From positions 5,456,001-5,520,000 of the forward strand of contig NZ_CP050831.1 in the NCBI RefSeq assembly GCF_012113595.1: a stretch of DNA of 64,000 bases, given 5' to 3'. Shown in pieces: positions 53,294-62,935 of this stretch. Every line of letters starts with the position of its first letter. Position 1 is the first letter of the stretch. The position numbers and the translations under genes are program-made. The notes under the pieces were generated by a model. The model ran no database searches, had not been told where the DNA came from, and saw nothing but the letters and a program-made list of their open reading frames with translations. The DNA is from Bacteroides faecium. Lineage in GTDB: Bacteria > Bacteroidota > Bacteroidia > Bacteroidales > Bacteroidaceae.

Positions 53294-55354
53294 TTGAAAA
53301 GGTTGCTTATCATTTTATATATCTGTCTGGTGGGACTGCTCGCTACGACTACTTTTGTAGAACAGGCGAACGGGACAGATTTTGTAGAAAAGAATATATA
53401 TCATACAAGTTGGTTCTGTTGTTTATGGGGAGTAATAGCCGTGATAGCATCCGTTGCTCTCATCCGACGCGCTTTGTGGCGACGGCTTCCCATATTGTTG
53501 TTTCATGGCTCCCTTCTCGTTATTCTGGTGGGAGCCATGATTACATTCATCAGCAGCGAAAAAGGATATATGCATTTAGTTCCCGGCACGGCAGTGAATA
53601 GTTTTCAGGAACCGGAAAGCGGAAGAAGCATAGACCTGCCATTTACCATGCAACTGGATAGTTTTCGTATCGAATATTATCCGGGTACGGAAGCTCCGAC
53701 AGACTATGTCAGCTATATCACCTGCTCTCCCACCGACAACGGGAACACCCCATCACATGAGCAAATTTCAATGAACCGGATATTCAGCGCACAAGGTTTC
53801 CGTTTCTACCAATCTTCTTTCGATGAAGACCGGCAGGGAAGCTGGCTGAGTGTGAATTACGACCCTTGGGGGACAGGAGTGACTTATGCAGGATATATCC
53901 TGCTGGGAATCTCCATGCTTTGGTTACTATTCTCCCGCAGCGGTGAATTCCGCCGCCTGTTGAATCATCCTTTATTAAAAAAAGGAAGCGTGTTTATCCT
54001 GTTCCTTTTCTGTCTCGCAGGCACAGCGCAAGCACAGAGGAAACAACTTCCCGCACTAAAGCGGATACAAGCGGACAGTCTGGCACGGGAACAAGTGATT
54101 TACCATGACCGGGTAGTGCCTTTCAATACGCTGGCCCGCGACTTTATCCAAAAACTGACCGGAGAAGCCTTCTACAAAGGGCTGACTCCCGAACAGATAA
54201 TAGGCGGCTGGCTGCTTTATCCCGAAGTATGGAGAAACGAACCGTTAATCTATATAAAGAATGCAGAACTACGTCATTTGCTCAACCTGCCGGCATCCCA
54301 TGCACGCCTGACCGATTTGTTCGACGGTTCGGTTTACCGCCTGCAGAAACACTGGCAACGTGAACAGGGCAAACAAAGCAAACTGGCAAAAGCCATTCAG
54401 GAAACTGACGAGAAAGTGGGATTGATTCTTATGTTGGAAAAAGGAACATTGATTCATCCGCTACCCACCGACGGCAGTGTGCAGCCACTCTCTGAACGGC
54501 AAGTGAAAGCCGAACTGCTTTACAATCATATCCCATTCAGCAAGATTCTCTTTATGGTGAACCTGGCATTGGGAATATCGGCTTTTCTACTTTTACTTAA
54601 CAACAGCCTGCGGAGAAACGCACTTTCACCGAAAGCACAGAAAGCCTCACGCATAGCAGGAGTTTCTTTTTCTATTGCACTCTATGCAGTCTTTGTCTTC
54701 CATCTGGCAGGATACTGCCTGCGTTGGTACATCGGCGGACGAATTCCACTGAGCAACGGCTATGAAACCATGCAGTTTATGGCACTTTGTATTCTCCTGG
54801 TAGCCTGTCTGCTCTACCGGAAATTCACGTTCATGCTTCCATTCGGATTCCTACTTTCCGGCTTTGCCTTATTGGTTTCCTATCTGGGACAAATGAATCC
54901 CCAGATAACCCCTCTGATGCCAGTTCTCGTCTCTCCCTGGTTAAGTATCCATGTTTCATTGATTATGATGTCTTACGCACTGTTTGCTTTCATTATGCTG
55001 AACGGAATACTGGCATTATGCCACACCAGGCAAAATGACCGGGTGGAACAACTGACTATACTCAGCCGCCTGTTACTCTATCCTGCCGTGTTTTTCCTGG
55101 GTGCGGGAATCTTCCTCGGCGCAGTCTGGGCAAACGTATCCTGGGGACGCTATTGGGCATGGGACCCGAAAGAGGTATGGGCATTAATCACTTTCCTTGT
55201 GTATGGAGCAGCCTTCCATTCGCAAAGCCTGCAAGCTTTCCGCAAACCTTTATTCTTCCATGTCTATATGATAATAGCTTTCCTTACAGTCCTGATGACT
55301 TATTTTGGAGTCAACTATGTCTTAGGCGGAATGCATAGCTACGCAAACGGCTGA
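53294..55354 (+). CDS. fused cytochrome c biogenesis protein CcsBA (ResB-CcsA)
   Basis: 686 residues, starting at TTG (translated MKRLLIILYICLVG); no nearby ATG fits. The first part resembles ResB/CcsB (helices, then a periplasmic domain with GYMHLVPGTAVNSFQEPESG). The second is CcsA with helices from about 415 and the haem-handling motif WGRYWAWDPKE at residues 617-627. His residues flanking the helices (FHLAG, SIHVSLIMMSY) are the expected haem ligands. System II cytochrome c synthetase: exports haem and attaches it to CxxCH motifs, here of the two cytochromes upstream. Confidence 0.93.
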   Translation: MKRLLIILYICLVGLLATTTFVEQANGTDFVEKNIYHTSWFCCLWGVIAVIASVALIRRALWRRLPILLFHGSLLVILVGAMITFISSEKGYMHLVPGTAVNSFQEPESGRSIDLPFTMQLDSFRIEYYPGTEAPTDYVSYITCSPTDNGNTPSHEQISMNRIFSAQGFRFYQSSFDEDRQGSWLSVNYDPWGTGVTYAGYILLGISMLWLLFSRSGEFRRLLNHPLLKKGSVFILFLFCLAGTAQAQRKQLPALKRIQADSLAREQVIYHDRVVPFNTLARDFIQKLTGEAFYKGLTPEQIIGGWLLYPEVWRNEPLIYIKNAELRHLLNLPASHARLTDLFDGSVYRLQKHWQREQGKQSKLAKAIQETDEKVGLILMLEKGTLIHPLPTDGSVQPLSERQVKAELLYNHIPFSKILFMVNLALGISAFLLLLNNSLRRNALSPKAQKASRIAGVSFSIALYAVFVFHLAGYCLRWYIGGRIPLSNGYETMQFMALCILLVACLLYRKFTFMLPFGFLLSGFALLVSYLGQMNPQITPLMPVLVSPWLSIHVSLIMMSYALFAFIMLNGILALCHTRQNDRVEQLTILSRLLLYPAVFFLGAGIFLGAVWANVSWGRYWAWDPKEVWALITFLVYGAAFHSQSLQAFRKPLFFHVYMIIAFLTVLMTYFGVNYVLGGMHSYANG

Positions 55355-55580
55355 CTTCCACTCTTAGAGATAAAATCAAAACGATGTGAAATGAGCTTAT
55401 CCTGTATGGAAATGAATTAAATTAGTTCTTATCCGCACGGTACATAATCATTACAGAACTGTATGTATTTTCCCGCTGGATATTTATTTTCAATCTTTCT
55501 ATCTCCCTCTTTTACCTTTTCTCTGTCTCTCCGATGAATAAAGGGTTTGCGGGTGCAGGGTGGCAACTTCACCGCCTCTT
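55355..55580. other. noncoding gap, nothing recognised
   Basis: About 225 bp after CcsBA with no convincing gene, promoter or terminator seen. Confidence 0.5.
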
Positions 55581-55585
55581 CACCT

Positions 55586-55720
55586 GGAAACAATTAGTTT
55601 CAAAATTGTTTCTCCTAGTGAAACTATTCGTTTCTCGGTGTGAAACACTTCGTTTCAAGCAGTGAAACACTTTGTTTCTCGGTGTGAAACTATTAGTTTC
55701 AAATAGGGTTGAAACTAATT
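55586..55720. repeat. tandem palindromic repeats with 22-bp period (cluster C)
   Basis: Five units of the palindrome GAAACnnTTnGTTTC begin near 55586, 55619, 55641, 55663 and 55685, and a half unit lies at 55710. The four middle units are exactly 22 bp apart, with short spacers such as TCGGTG and AAGCAG. Each unit can form a small hairpin. It lies between the converging CcsBA and ABC genes. Confidence 0.85.
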
Positions 55721-55828
55721 GCGAAATAGCTTTACTAAGAGATGGAAGAGAGGTTCTCACCCTATATATAGCTACTAAGTCTTATAAGAATACCCACTTC
55801 TAGGGATTGCGGGAGCAGCGCAAAGCCC

Positions 55829-55925
55829 CTATCTTTGCAGTATCAGAATTGAATTAATTAGTCATAATTATATTACGTAGCCACATTAAAAATACATAGG
55901 AATCGGCCGAAGTGATTCACCCGCA
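55829..55925 (+). ncRNA. small RNA candidate, copy 2 of the duplicated element
   Basis: TTG at 55807 and TATCTTTG at 55830 (20-bp spacing) form a promoter, followed by the same 59-bp stretch as at 40284 with one mismatch. The terminator region has diverged: GAATC and GATTC (55900 and 55914) can pair, but the long T-run of copy 1 is missing. The end is therefore uncertain. Confidence 0.5.
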
Positions 55926-56011
55926 TTTCCCCTATTTGGTTGTTAAGTTGAAAAAACCATATAATGTATTCATTTTGGAATATGAATAGATGACATATTC
56001 TAAAAGAGGCA

Positions 56012-56043
56012 AAAACGTCCGGCTTGTGAAAGCCGGACGTTTT
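56012..56043 (-). terminator. terminator of the ABC transporter operon
   Basis: AAAACGTCCGGCTT and its complement AGCCGGACGTTTT form a stem of about 13 bp; on the minus strand TTTTT follows. Confidence 0.88.
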
Positions 56044-56049
56044 CTTTAG

Positions 56050-57780
56050 TTACAATTTCCATCCCAATGTCTGTTCTTGTATATTCCAAAGCCTGGCATA
56101 CAGTCCGGGCTGGCTCAACAGTTCTTCATGCGTACCTTGTTCGGCCATTCTCCCCTCTTCAAGCACGATAATCTTATCAGCATTCTTAACCGTTTTCAGC
56201 CGATGGGCAATTACAACTACCGTTCGTCCTGCTATCAAAGTATTAATGGCCTGTTGTACTTCCACTTCATTCTCCGGGTCGAGTGAAGCAGTAGCCTCAT
56301 CCAACAAAACGACCGGAGCTTCTTTCAGAATAGCACGGGCAATGGAAATCCGTTGCTTCTCTCCACCCGAAAGCGTACAGCCACCCTCTCCTACCATCGT
56401 ATCATACCCTTTTGGCAGCCGCATGATAAACTCATGGCAACAGGCTTTCCTGGCTGCCGCTATAATCTCTTCATCCGTAGCATCCGTCTTGCCGAAACGG
56501 ATATTGTTCTTCAGCGTATCCTGAAACAGGTATACATCTTGAAAGACCATGGAACAATGCTTCATCAAGGATTCCGGTTCCAGTTCCTTCATATCCATTC
56601 CATTGAAATAGACCGCACCTTTCCGCGGGTCGTAGAAGCGTGCGCAAAGTTTCAGCATCGTACTCTTGCCGCTTCCTGAAGGCCCCACCAAAGCTGTGAG
56701 CGTACCTTTTTTCAGCGTTACGGAAATATCATGCAATATCTCTTTCTCCTGATAGCCGAATGATACATGGTCAAATGTAATGTCCCCGCTTTCGGACACT
56801 TCACGGGTACCTTTCATTTCAGGCTCATTCATCAGGGTAAGGATACGGCCACCCGCAATGGAGAAGTAACGGAACTCGGCAAAATTAGTCAGAGCAGACG
56901 TCAAAGGGTCAAATACACGCGAACCTACTACCAGGAACATGACGAAAGTCAATAATGAAAGTTCACCGCCAATCAGCAGATAAGTACCGCAAAGTATCAT
57001 CAATGTCAATCCGGCACGGACTAGCGTGACCGAGAACAGTATAAAAGGCCCGATAAGCGCTTCCTGCCGGATACAGGCACGACGCAATTCACTAAAGGCA
57101 TTCTTCAACCGTTCGAACTTACCGCCTATCAAATTATACGCTTTCATTACCCGGATACCTTGCAGGTATTCTTCCAGGCGATTGCCCGCATTAATCTTGG
57201 CTTCTATCTGCCGGCTACTCAATTTATGCTGAATGGCACTACTCAGCAAAAGAACGGCAACCGCAAGCGGAAGGGCGATAAACATAGCCACCGCCATGCG
57301 CCAGTCAATCCAAAGCAAGCCCAGGAAGGCAAGTATAGGCATCACCAATGCCCCCATCAATTGGGGTAAATGATGCGAAATACCCGTTTCGGCCATCGTA
57401 AAGTCAGTAATCAACATCGAAGAAAGGTCGCCCGGGTCGCGACGGGACAGGAATCCTAATGATAATTTACGCAGATGTTCGGCGAGATTAATACGTCCTT
57501 CGGCACTCATTTCATAAGCGCCGCGGAAATTGGCATTATAAGCGGCACATTCGGCAACAGCCATCACCGACATATATACCACCAAGATACCAAAAATCAT
57601 CCAAAGCCTGTTGGTATCCAATGGAATACCGCTACCATCGAATGTACGGAATATAACATTGACAGCTTCGATAGAAAGGCAAAACGGGATAATATTCACG
57701 AAATTGGCGAGCATCGTATATCCTACCGGTTTACGTAAACGTTCGGTATGTCCCACCGTTATATTTTTAATTGCATTCAT
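56050..57780 (-). CDS. ABC half-exporter (second of a pair)
   Basis: About 576 residues: a six-helix type I exporter membrane domain (about 1-320), then a nucleotide-binding domain with Walker A GPSGSGKSTM, signature LSGGEKQR, Walker B VVLLDEATASLD and switch His in VIAHRL. The ATG at MNAIKNITVGH overlaps the stop of the upstream half-exporter (ATGA), preceded by a good GGAGGAAG site, so the earlier in-frame start is rejected. It probably forms a heterodimer with the upstream protein. The substrate is unknown; drug or lipid export is typical. Confidence 0.92.
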   Translation of the reverse strand: MNAIKNITVGHTERLRKPVGYTMLANFVNIIPFCLSIEAVNVIFRTFDGSGIPLDTNRLWMIFGILVVYMSVMAVAECAAYNANFRGAYEMSAEGRINLAEHLRKLSLGFLSRRDPGDLSSMLITDFTMAETGISHHLPQLMGALVMPILAFLGLLWIDWRMAVAMFIALPLAVAVLLLSSAIQHKLSSRQIEAKINAGNRLEEYLQGIRVMKAYNLIGGKFERLKNAFSELRRACIRQEALIGPFILFSVTLVRAGLTLMILCGTYLLIGGELSLLTFVMFLVVGSRVFDPLTSALTNFAEFRYFSIAGGRILTLMNEPEMKGTREVSESGDITFDHVSFGYQEKEILHDISVTLKKGTLTALVGPSGSGKSTMLKLCARFYDPRKGAVYFNGMDMKELEPESLMKHCSMVFQDVYLFQDTLKNNIRFGKTDATDEEIIAAARKACCHEFIMRLPKGYDTMVGEGGCTLSGGEKQRISIARAILKEAPVVLLDEATASLDPENEVEVQQAINTLIAGRTVVVIAHRLKTVKNADKIIVLEEGRMAEQGTHEELLSQPGLYARLWNIQEQTLGWKL

Positions 57781-59600
57781 TTTACTTCCTCCTTCTTGAT
57801 AGTTAATTGCCAACGGAATGCGCTGGTATAGGCATCCCACATTTTTTTATAAACTCCTTCTGTCGTACTCAGTACCTCGTGACGTCCGCTTTGCACCAGT
57901 TTCCCTTCTTTCAATACAAGAATCTGTTCCGCAGAGATGATGGATGAAAGCCTGTGAGCAATAATGATGACTGTCTTATTCCTGATAAGTTGCTGAATGG
58001 CCTGCTGCATCTTATATTCATTTTCCGGGTCGGCAAAAGCCGTCGCTTCATCCAAAACCAGGATAGGAGCATTTTTCAGAATGGCTCTTGCCACGCAGAT
58101 ACGTTGTGCTTCTCCACCCGACAAATATACACCCTTATCACCGATGCGGGTATCATAGCCGGCCGGCAGATTCTCTATAAACTCATGGCATTGCGCAGCA
58201 CGTGCAGCTTCTATCACTTGCTCCCGTGTAGCCGAAGCATCCCCCACGCGGATATTTTCATAAAGCGTGTCAAAGAAGAGAAAGTTGTCCTGAAAGACAA
58301 AAGACACGAGACTCATCAAGTCTCCGTTCGCTATCTGTTTTATATTGGCTCCGCCTATCCGAATCTCTCCTTCATTGACATCCCAAAAACGTGGAATCAA
58401 ATTAGCTACCGTAGACTTTCCTGAACCGGACGGACCTACCAAAGCGGTTATCTCGCCCTGGCGTGCCGTAAAGGACAAATCTTTCAATGCTTCAGTGCGT
58501 GTAGCTTCCGCTTTATTCTCATAAGCAAATGAGACATGACGGAATTCAATATCATAGGACGAAGGCAAATGTGAGATTTCCGGTTCGGCAAGTGGTTGTT
58601 CATCGAATATGCGGTCGATACGTTTCACCCCTTCGTCGATTTCATTGGTACTCGAACCGAGATACATCAACTTATAAATAGGAGAAGCAACTCCGGGTCC
58701 CATAATGATAAAAAAGAGATAAATGGCAGCCAGACCAATGTTCTGCGGTTCTCTGCTCAAAAGCAATAAGCCTGTCGGCAAGATAAAAGTTATCAGCGAG
58801 TTCAGCAATACGGTAAAAGCAACCATAGCCGGCAGATAGGTATCGCAAACTCTCAACGCATAGCTTTTATATGCTTCAATCTCGGCATTAAATCGCCGGA
58901 ACGAACGCACACTCTGACCGAATATCTTCACCACGGGCATCCCACGTACATATTGCACAGCCGAAGCGCTCATTCGCTCCTGTGTATCATAATAGATTTT
59001 CGTAAACTCTTTCGCATTCTTACCGAAGAAGTTCATAAATTGCAAACCGATACTCAAAGCAATGCATACCACACAAATCACCGCCATCCATCCATTCAAG
59101 GAGAAGAAGATGATAAACATCAAAACAACTGTTGCCAGCACATTTACCAAATCAGGAATGGTATGGGCAACAAAATTCTCAATCTTCTCGATATTCTGTT
59201 CCATTATCTTTTTAATGGTTCCTGTTGCAGTACCGTTCAGATATCCCAAAGACAAGCGTCCGATATGCTCCGACAACCGGATACGCAACCCGTAAAGAAT
59301 ACGGAACGCCGCTACATGGGATGCCATCAATGACGCATACAGCAGAAGCAATCCTCCTACCAGGCCGGAAAACGCAACCCATCCCCAGTGGACGAGAATC
59401 CCGCTATCCAGTTCGCTAATCTTACTGCCATGCAATAAGAGTTCTCTCAACACCTGGTACACCGACCAATAAGGCACCAACATGCATAAAGCACTAGCCG
59501 CCGAGAGTATCCCGGCCAGTACCAGCAACCCTTTCTTTTCACCCGCTATCTCGAACAAACGGGCTACACCACTTTTCTTTTTCATTCTTTCATTCATCAT
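57777..59600 (-). CDS. ABC half-exporter (first of a pair)
   Basis: 607 residues with an N-terminal six-helix membrane domain (VLAGILSAASALCMLVPYWSVY is split over the first helix) and an ATPase domain: Walker A GPSGSGKST, signature LSGGEAQR, Walker B ILVLDEATAFAD. The D-loop reads FADPENE rather than the usual SALD/SLD, a small deviation in one of the two subunits, as seen in heterodimeric exporters. It lies 56 bp after the TetR gene in the same direction, and the partner gene overlaps its stop. Confidence 0.92.
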   Translation of the reverse strand: MMNERMKKKSGVARLFEIAGEKKGLLVLAGILSAASALCMLVPYWSVYQVLRELLLHGSKISELDSGILVHWGWVAFSGLVGGLLLLYASLMASHVAAFRILYGLRIRLSEHIGRLSLGYLNGTATGTIKKIMEQNIEKIENFVAHTIPDLVNVLATVVLMFIIFFSLNGWMAVICVVCIALSIGLQFMNFFGKNAKEFTKIYYDTQERMSASAVQYVRGMPVVKIFGQSVRSFRRFNAEIEAYKSYALRVCDTYLPAMVAFTVLLNSLITFILPTGLLLLSREPQNIGLAAIYLFFIIMGPGVASPIYKLMYLGSSTNEIDEGVKRIDRIFDEQPLAEPEISHLPSSYDIEFRHVSFAYENKAEATRTEALKDLSFTARQGEITALVGPSGSGKSTVANLIPRFWDVNEGEIRIGGANIKQIANGDLMSLVSFVFQDNFLFFDTLYENIRVGDASATREQVIEAARAAQCHEFIENLPAGYDTRIGDKGVYLSGGEAQRICVARAILKNAPILVLDEATAFADPENEYKMQQAIQQLIRNKTVIIIAHRLSSIISAEQILVLKEGKLVQSGRHEVLSTTEGVYKKMWDAYTSAFRWQLTIKKEEVK

Positions 59601-59649
59601 ATATCTAAGTTTTTAAAAAGGAATAATATTCCGATTCGTTCAAAAAAAG

Positions 59650-59677
59650 AAGGAGCTCATACATTCATGAGCTCCTT
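59650..59677 (-). terminator. terminator at the end of the TetR gene
   Basis: AAGGAGCTCAT pairs with ATGAGCTCCTT (11 bp perfect, six-base loop) and overlaps the last TetR codons; seven T follow on the minus strand. It may limit read-through into the ABC genes. Confidence 0.85.
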
Positions 59678-60265
59678 CCAACCAGCCGTTTCAAAGGCTA
59701 TATATTCTGTTATAAATTTCTGCATCTCCTCTTTCTTTATGTGATGCAATACCAACTCTTCCAGTAAGGCAAAGAGCCATACTGTATTCAGATGAATAAA
59801 GAAGCCGGTTATCGCTATATTGATATGCGGATATTTCTGCTTCATTCCCTGAAAGAAAACTGAAATCGTACGCGTCATCAAGTCTGTATATTCGGAGCGG
59901 AAGTTTTCCATGCATGAACCTTGTGCCTGGAAAAGCAACAGGTGCAGGCGCTCCCGGTGTACGGAAACCAGTTCGATATATTCCTGTACGGATGCCTTCT
60001 GATAATCCTGGTTGATAAAGACATCTATTGTCATCTGTTCGGCATTATGATTGTAAATCATGGCATACAGTTCGTTCAATACCGGTTTCAGAATCGTACG
60101 GAATATCTCGTCCTTATTAGTGAAATAATGATAGATATTGCTGACCGTCACTCCCGCCCTCGATGCAATTTCACGCATAGAGGCATCCTTGTAACCTCGT
60201 TCCAAGAATACCTCTTCGGCTGCATGTATCATTTTTTCCTGTATATCTCCTTTTAAGATTTGCAT
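59657..60265 (-). CDS. TetR/AcrR-family transcriptional regulator
   Basis: About 202 residues from MQILKGDIQEKMI. The N-terminal HTH is typical: AAEEVFLERGYKDASMREIA then SRAGVTVSNIYHYFTNKDEIF. The C-terminal ligand domain is unassigned. The longer frame upstream begins before the -7 box TACTTTTG on the minus strand (60292-60299), so the later ATG is preferred. It probably represses the ABC exporter genes just downstream. Confidence 0.9.
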   Translation of the reverse strand: MQILKGDIQEKMIHAAEEVFLERGYKDASMREIASRAGVTVSNIYHYFTNKDEIFRTILKPVLNELYAMIYNHNAEQMTIDVFINQDYQKASVQEYIELVSVHRERLHLLLFQAQGSCMENFRSEYTDLMTRTISVFFQGMKQKYPHINIAITGFFIHLNTVWLFALLEELVLHHIKKEEMQKFITEYIAFETAGWKELMNV

Positions 60266-60403
60266 AGAGTCAGTGTGAATATATAACGCAACAAAAGTAG
60301 TCCAAACGACGCTTCCGGGCAATACCTATTAATACTGATTCTATAAGTATCCGTTCCTTATTTATAGCTATTTATCAGCCTGCGGATTACGATGAAAAGA
60401 ACA

Positions 60404-60437
60404 AAGCGGATAAAAGTATCACTACTTTCACCCGCTT
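60404..60437 (-). terminator. probable terminator of the GH20 gene
   Basis: AAGCGG and CCGCTT close a stem continued by ACTTT/AAAGT; on the minus strand TTGTTCTTTTC follows. Confidence 0.55.
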
Positions 60438-60502
60438 CTGACCTAACCTAAACTTGACCTAATATTACAAAACTAATGAAAACTGATTATTAGAGAACAT
60501 TT

Positions 60503-62827
60503 TTATTCATGTTTCAACCATTCTTTCGGAAGAACAGTCTTTTCACCTTTATCGTTTACCAATTCCATTTGCAGCACACCGCCATTGCAGTCGAAGTAAC
60601 GTACTTCCATCGGATGCAATCCGGCTTTCAATGCTTTCTGCACGATAATCTCTACCGGAGAATGTGCGCCGTCGTTATCTCCCAGCAATTCGCCGTCGAG
60701 TTTCAACGTGCTGCCGTCGTCCGAGAGAAGGGCAAATGTATAAATGCCATCGGCAGGAACTTCCAGATAGCCGGTCAGTACCAGACCGATGTCTCCCTTC
60801 ACTCCTTCGGGGATAGATACGGATTCTACGACGTATTCTCCTTTTACGGGAGCCGCGTCAATATCCGCGCAGAGATTTCCGCGGAAGTTGTGCCATACAG
60901 CTTTCAGTCCGGGTTGCAAAGAAGCCGGAGCTGTTATTGCTTCCGCATAAGGGGCTTTGACATATTTGGTACGTACCACGTCCGAAGGAGAACCATCCTT
61001 GCGGAAAGTACGGAAAGTAAAGTCCGTTGTCTCCTTTATTTTCAAGGTGCCGTCATAAAGAGACGATTGCTTATCAGGCATGCTTCCATCCGTTGTGTAG
61101 CGGATTTCAGTGCCGGGCAGCGGGCAAGTCAGATTCACCGTAGCATCATCAATAAATGCGTTCACCTTGTAGAATCCCTGTAAATCGGGGATACGGTAGT
61201 TCACTCCCATCACGTCCATGCGTTTGAATTGCGGGACAAGCTGACGGTAGAACTCGTCAAGTCCCGGTTTGGCTGCCGGCTCTGCCCAGGCTATTTCGCT
61301 CAATGCTATCATGCGGGGAACAATCAGGTATTCGATGCGCTTCATCGTCGGAATCCATTCCGCCCAAAGATTGGCCTGTACACCCCAGATATATTCTTTC
61401 TGTTCCGGCGACAGTCTGTCGTCTGCATACGGGTCGAATGCCAGTATTTTCTTTACTGAGTTTTGGTCTTGGGCGTAGTCGAAGTAGAAAAATTCGTTCG
61501 GGCAGGCAATCACTTTTTGCTGTTGCGCTGTTGCCGTGGGCAATGCATCCTTCGCCCAACTTCTCCACCACGTAATGGCAGCGTCCGAAGATAATCCGTC
61601 CTTCACCACTTCATCCCAGCCTACAAGTTTCTTTCCGTTGGCATGGAAGAATTTCTCCATATCACGTACGAACCATGCTTGAAGTTCTTCCACCGAACCG
61701 AGTTTCTCCGTACGGATACGCTTCTGGCAACGGGGGCATTTTTTCCAGTTGTTCTTTTCCACTTCGTCTCCACCCATATGCACATACTCATAAGGGAAAA
61801 GTTCGAAAACTTCCTTGAAGACATTCCGGCAGAATTCTAAAGTCGCATCTTTGCCCGGACAGATGGGAGAAGAGAATATCTCACCCCATCCGATTAGTCC
61901 GTCGCAAGCTAAATCCGGATACTGGCTGATAGCTGCCAGGAAATGTCCAGGCATATCAATCTCAGGTATCACATCAATCCCTCTCTGTGCAGCATAAGCC
62001 ACTATCTCTTTTATATCATCATGTGTGTAATAACCGCCATACAACGTGTCGCCTTCCACAATCCGTAGCTTGTCCTCAGGAATCAGGAAGTCCGTATTGT
62101 CTTCCTCTATCGCACGTGCCATACAGCCACGGTCGTGCTTGTTGAACTGTCTCCATGCTCCTTTTTCCGTCAGCAACGGATATTTCTCAATCTCTATGCG
62201 CCAGCCCTGGTCGTCGGTGAGATGCCAGTGGAATTTGTTCAGTTTGTATAAAGACATCAAGTCCAACACGTGCTTCACTTCCTCTTTATTCCAAAAGTGA
62301 CGGGAAGCGTCCAGCATAAATCCGCGCCACTCAAAACGGGGAGCGTCCTCTATCTGTACGGCAGGAATGGAGTAAGCCTGCTTCGCACCCTGTATTTCTA
62401 TTTCGGCGGGAAGTAGCTGGCGGATAGTAGTAATGGCGGAAATAATACCCGAATAATCATTGGCTTCCACCCGGATAAATTCCGGTGTAGACTGGAGTTT
62501 GTAAGAACCGGGCTTCCCGTCGGTATTACCGGCATTTCCGGTATTCCCCAACTGGAAATAGACATCTACCTGATTTTTATCAGCAGTGACTTCGACAGAA
62601 GACGACACTACGTTTCGAAGAATCTCTTGCAGGTAGCCGACTGCCGGAAAGAGGGACTGGTCGGACACTCCTATCTTCATTTCATCCTTAAAAACGAAAG
62701 CGCCCGACTGCTCGGTCAGACTTACGGGGGTAGGCAAAATTGCGACTTCCTGCTTGACAACAGACGTGCAAGCAGAAAACACACAAGCTGATACAATCAG
62801 CAGAGAGGTACTTAGTTGTTTGAACAT
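60503..62827 (-). CDS. GH20 beta-N-acetylhexosaminidase lipoprotein
   Basis: 774 residues. Lipobox FSAC after a standard signal peptide. A GH20b-like N-terminal domain (about 30-150) precedes the TIM barrel (about 155-510), with the catalytic Asp-Glu pair in YVHMGGDEVEKNNW and the substrate-binding Trp in LYKLNKFHWHLTDDQGW. The C-terminus carries a chitobiase-like beta domain (ATVNLTCPLPGTEIRYTTDG) and a PA14-like domain with GIYTFALLSDDGSTLKLDG. Removes terminal GlcNAc or GalNAc from host or microbial glycans in the periplasm or at the surface. Confidence 0.95.
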   Translation of the reverse strand: MFKQLSTSLLIVSACVFSACTSVVKQEVAILPTPVSLTEQSGAFVFKDEMKIGVSDQSLFPAVGYLQEILRNVVSSSVEVTADKNQVDVYFQLGNTGNAGNTDGKPGSYKLQSTPEFIRVEANDYSGIISAITTIRQLLPAEIEIQGAKQAYSIPAVQIEDAPRFEWRGFMLDASRHFWNKEEVKHVLDLMSLYKLNKFHWHLTDDQGWRIEIEKYPLLTEKGAWRQFNKHDRGCMARAIEEDNTDFLIPEDKLRIVEGDTLYGGYYTHDDIKEIVAYAAQRGIDVIPEIDMPGHFLAAISQYPDLACDGLIGWGEIFSSPICPGKDATLEFCRNVFKEVFELFPYEYVHMGGDEVEKNNWKKCPRCQKRIRTEKLGSVEELQAWFVRDMEKFFHANGKKLVGWDEVVKDGLSSDAAITWWRSWAKDALPTATAQQQKVIACPNEFFYFDYAQDQNSVKKILAFDPYADDRLSPEQKEYIWGVQANLWAEWIPTMKRIEYLIVPRMIALSEIAWAEPAAKPGLDEFYRQLVPQFKRMDVMGVNYRIPDLQGFYKVNAFIDDATVNLTCPLPGTEIRYTTDGSMPDKQSSLYDGTLKIKETTDFTFRTFRKDGSPSDVVRTKYVKAPYAEAITAPASLQPGLKAVWHNFRGNLCADIDAAPVKGEYVVESVSIPEGVKGDIGLVLTGYLEVPADGIYTFALLSDDGSTLKLDGELLGDNDGAHSPVEIIVQKALKAGLHPMEVRYFDCNGGVLQMELVNDKGEKTVLPKEWLKHE

Positions 62828-62935
62828 GAGGTTAACTATTTAATAAATGATTTGTCCTGTTTTTAATTGACTATCTATATATAATACAACTAAAACAGGC
62901 AAACTACTAAAAGGGAATGAAAACTTTTTTGCGTC

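Noticed and set aside
55586..55720. CRISPR-like array
   Set aside because: Palindromes are 16 bp with 6-bp spacers, far below repeat and spacer lengths of CRISPR, and no cas gene is nearby.
55569..55760. Open frame of 63 codons on the minus strand
   Set aside because: It is made of the translated 22-bp repeats (recurring FETNSFT-like words) and has no start signal.
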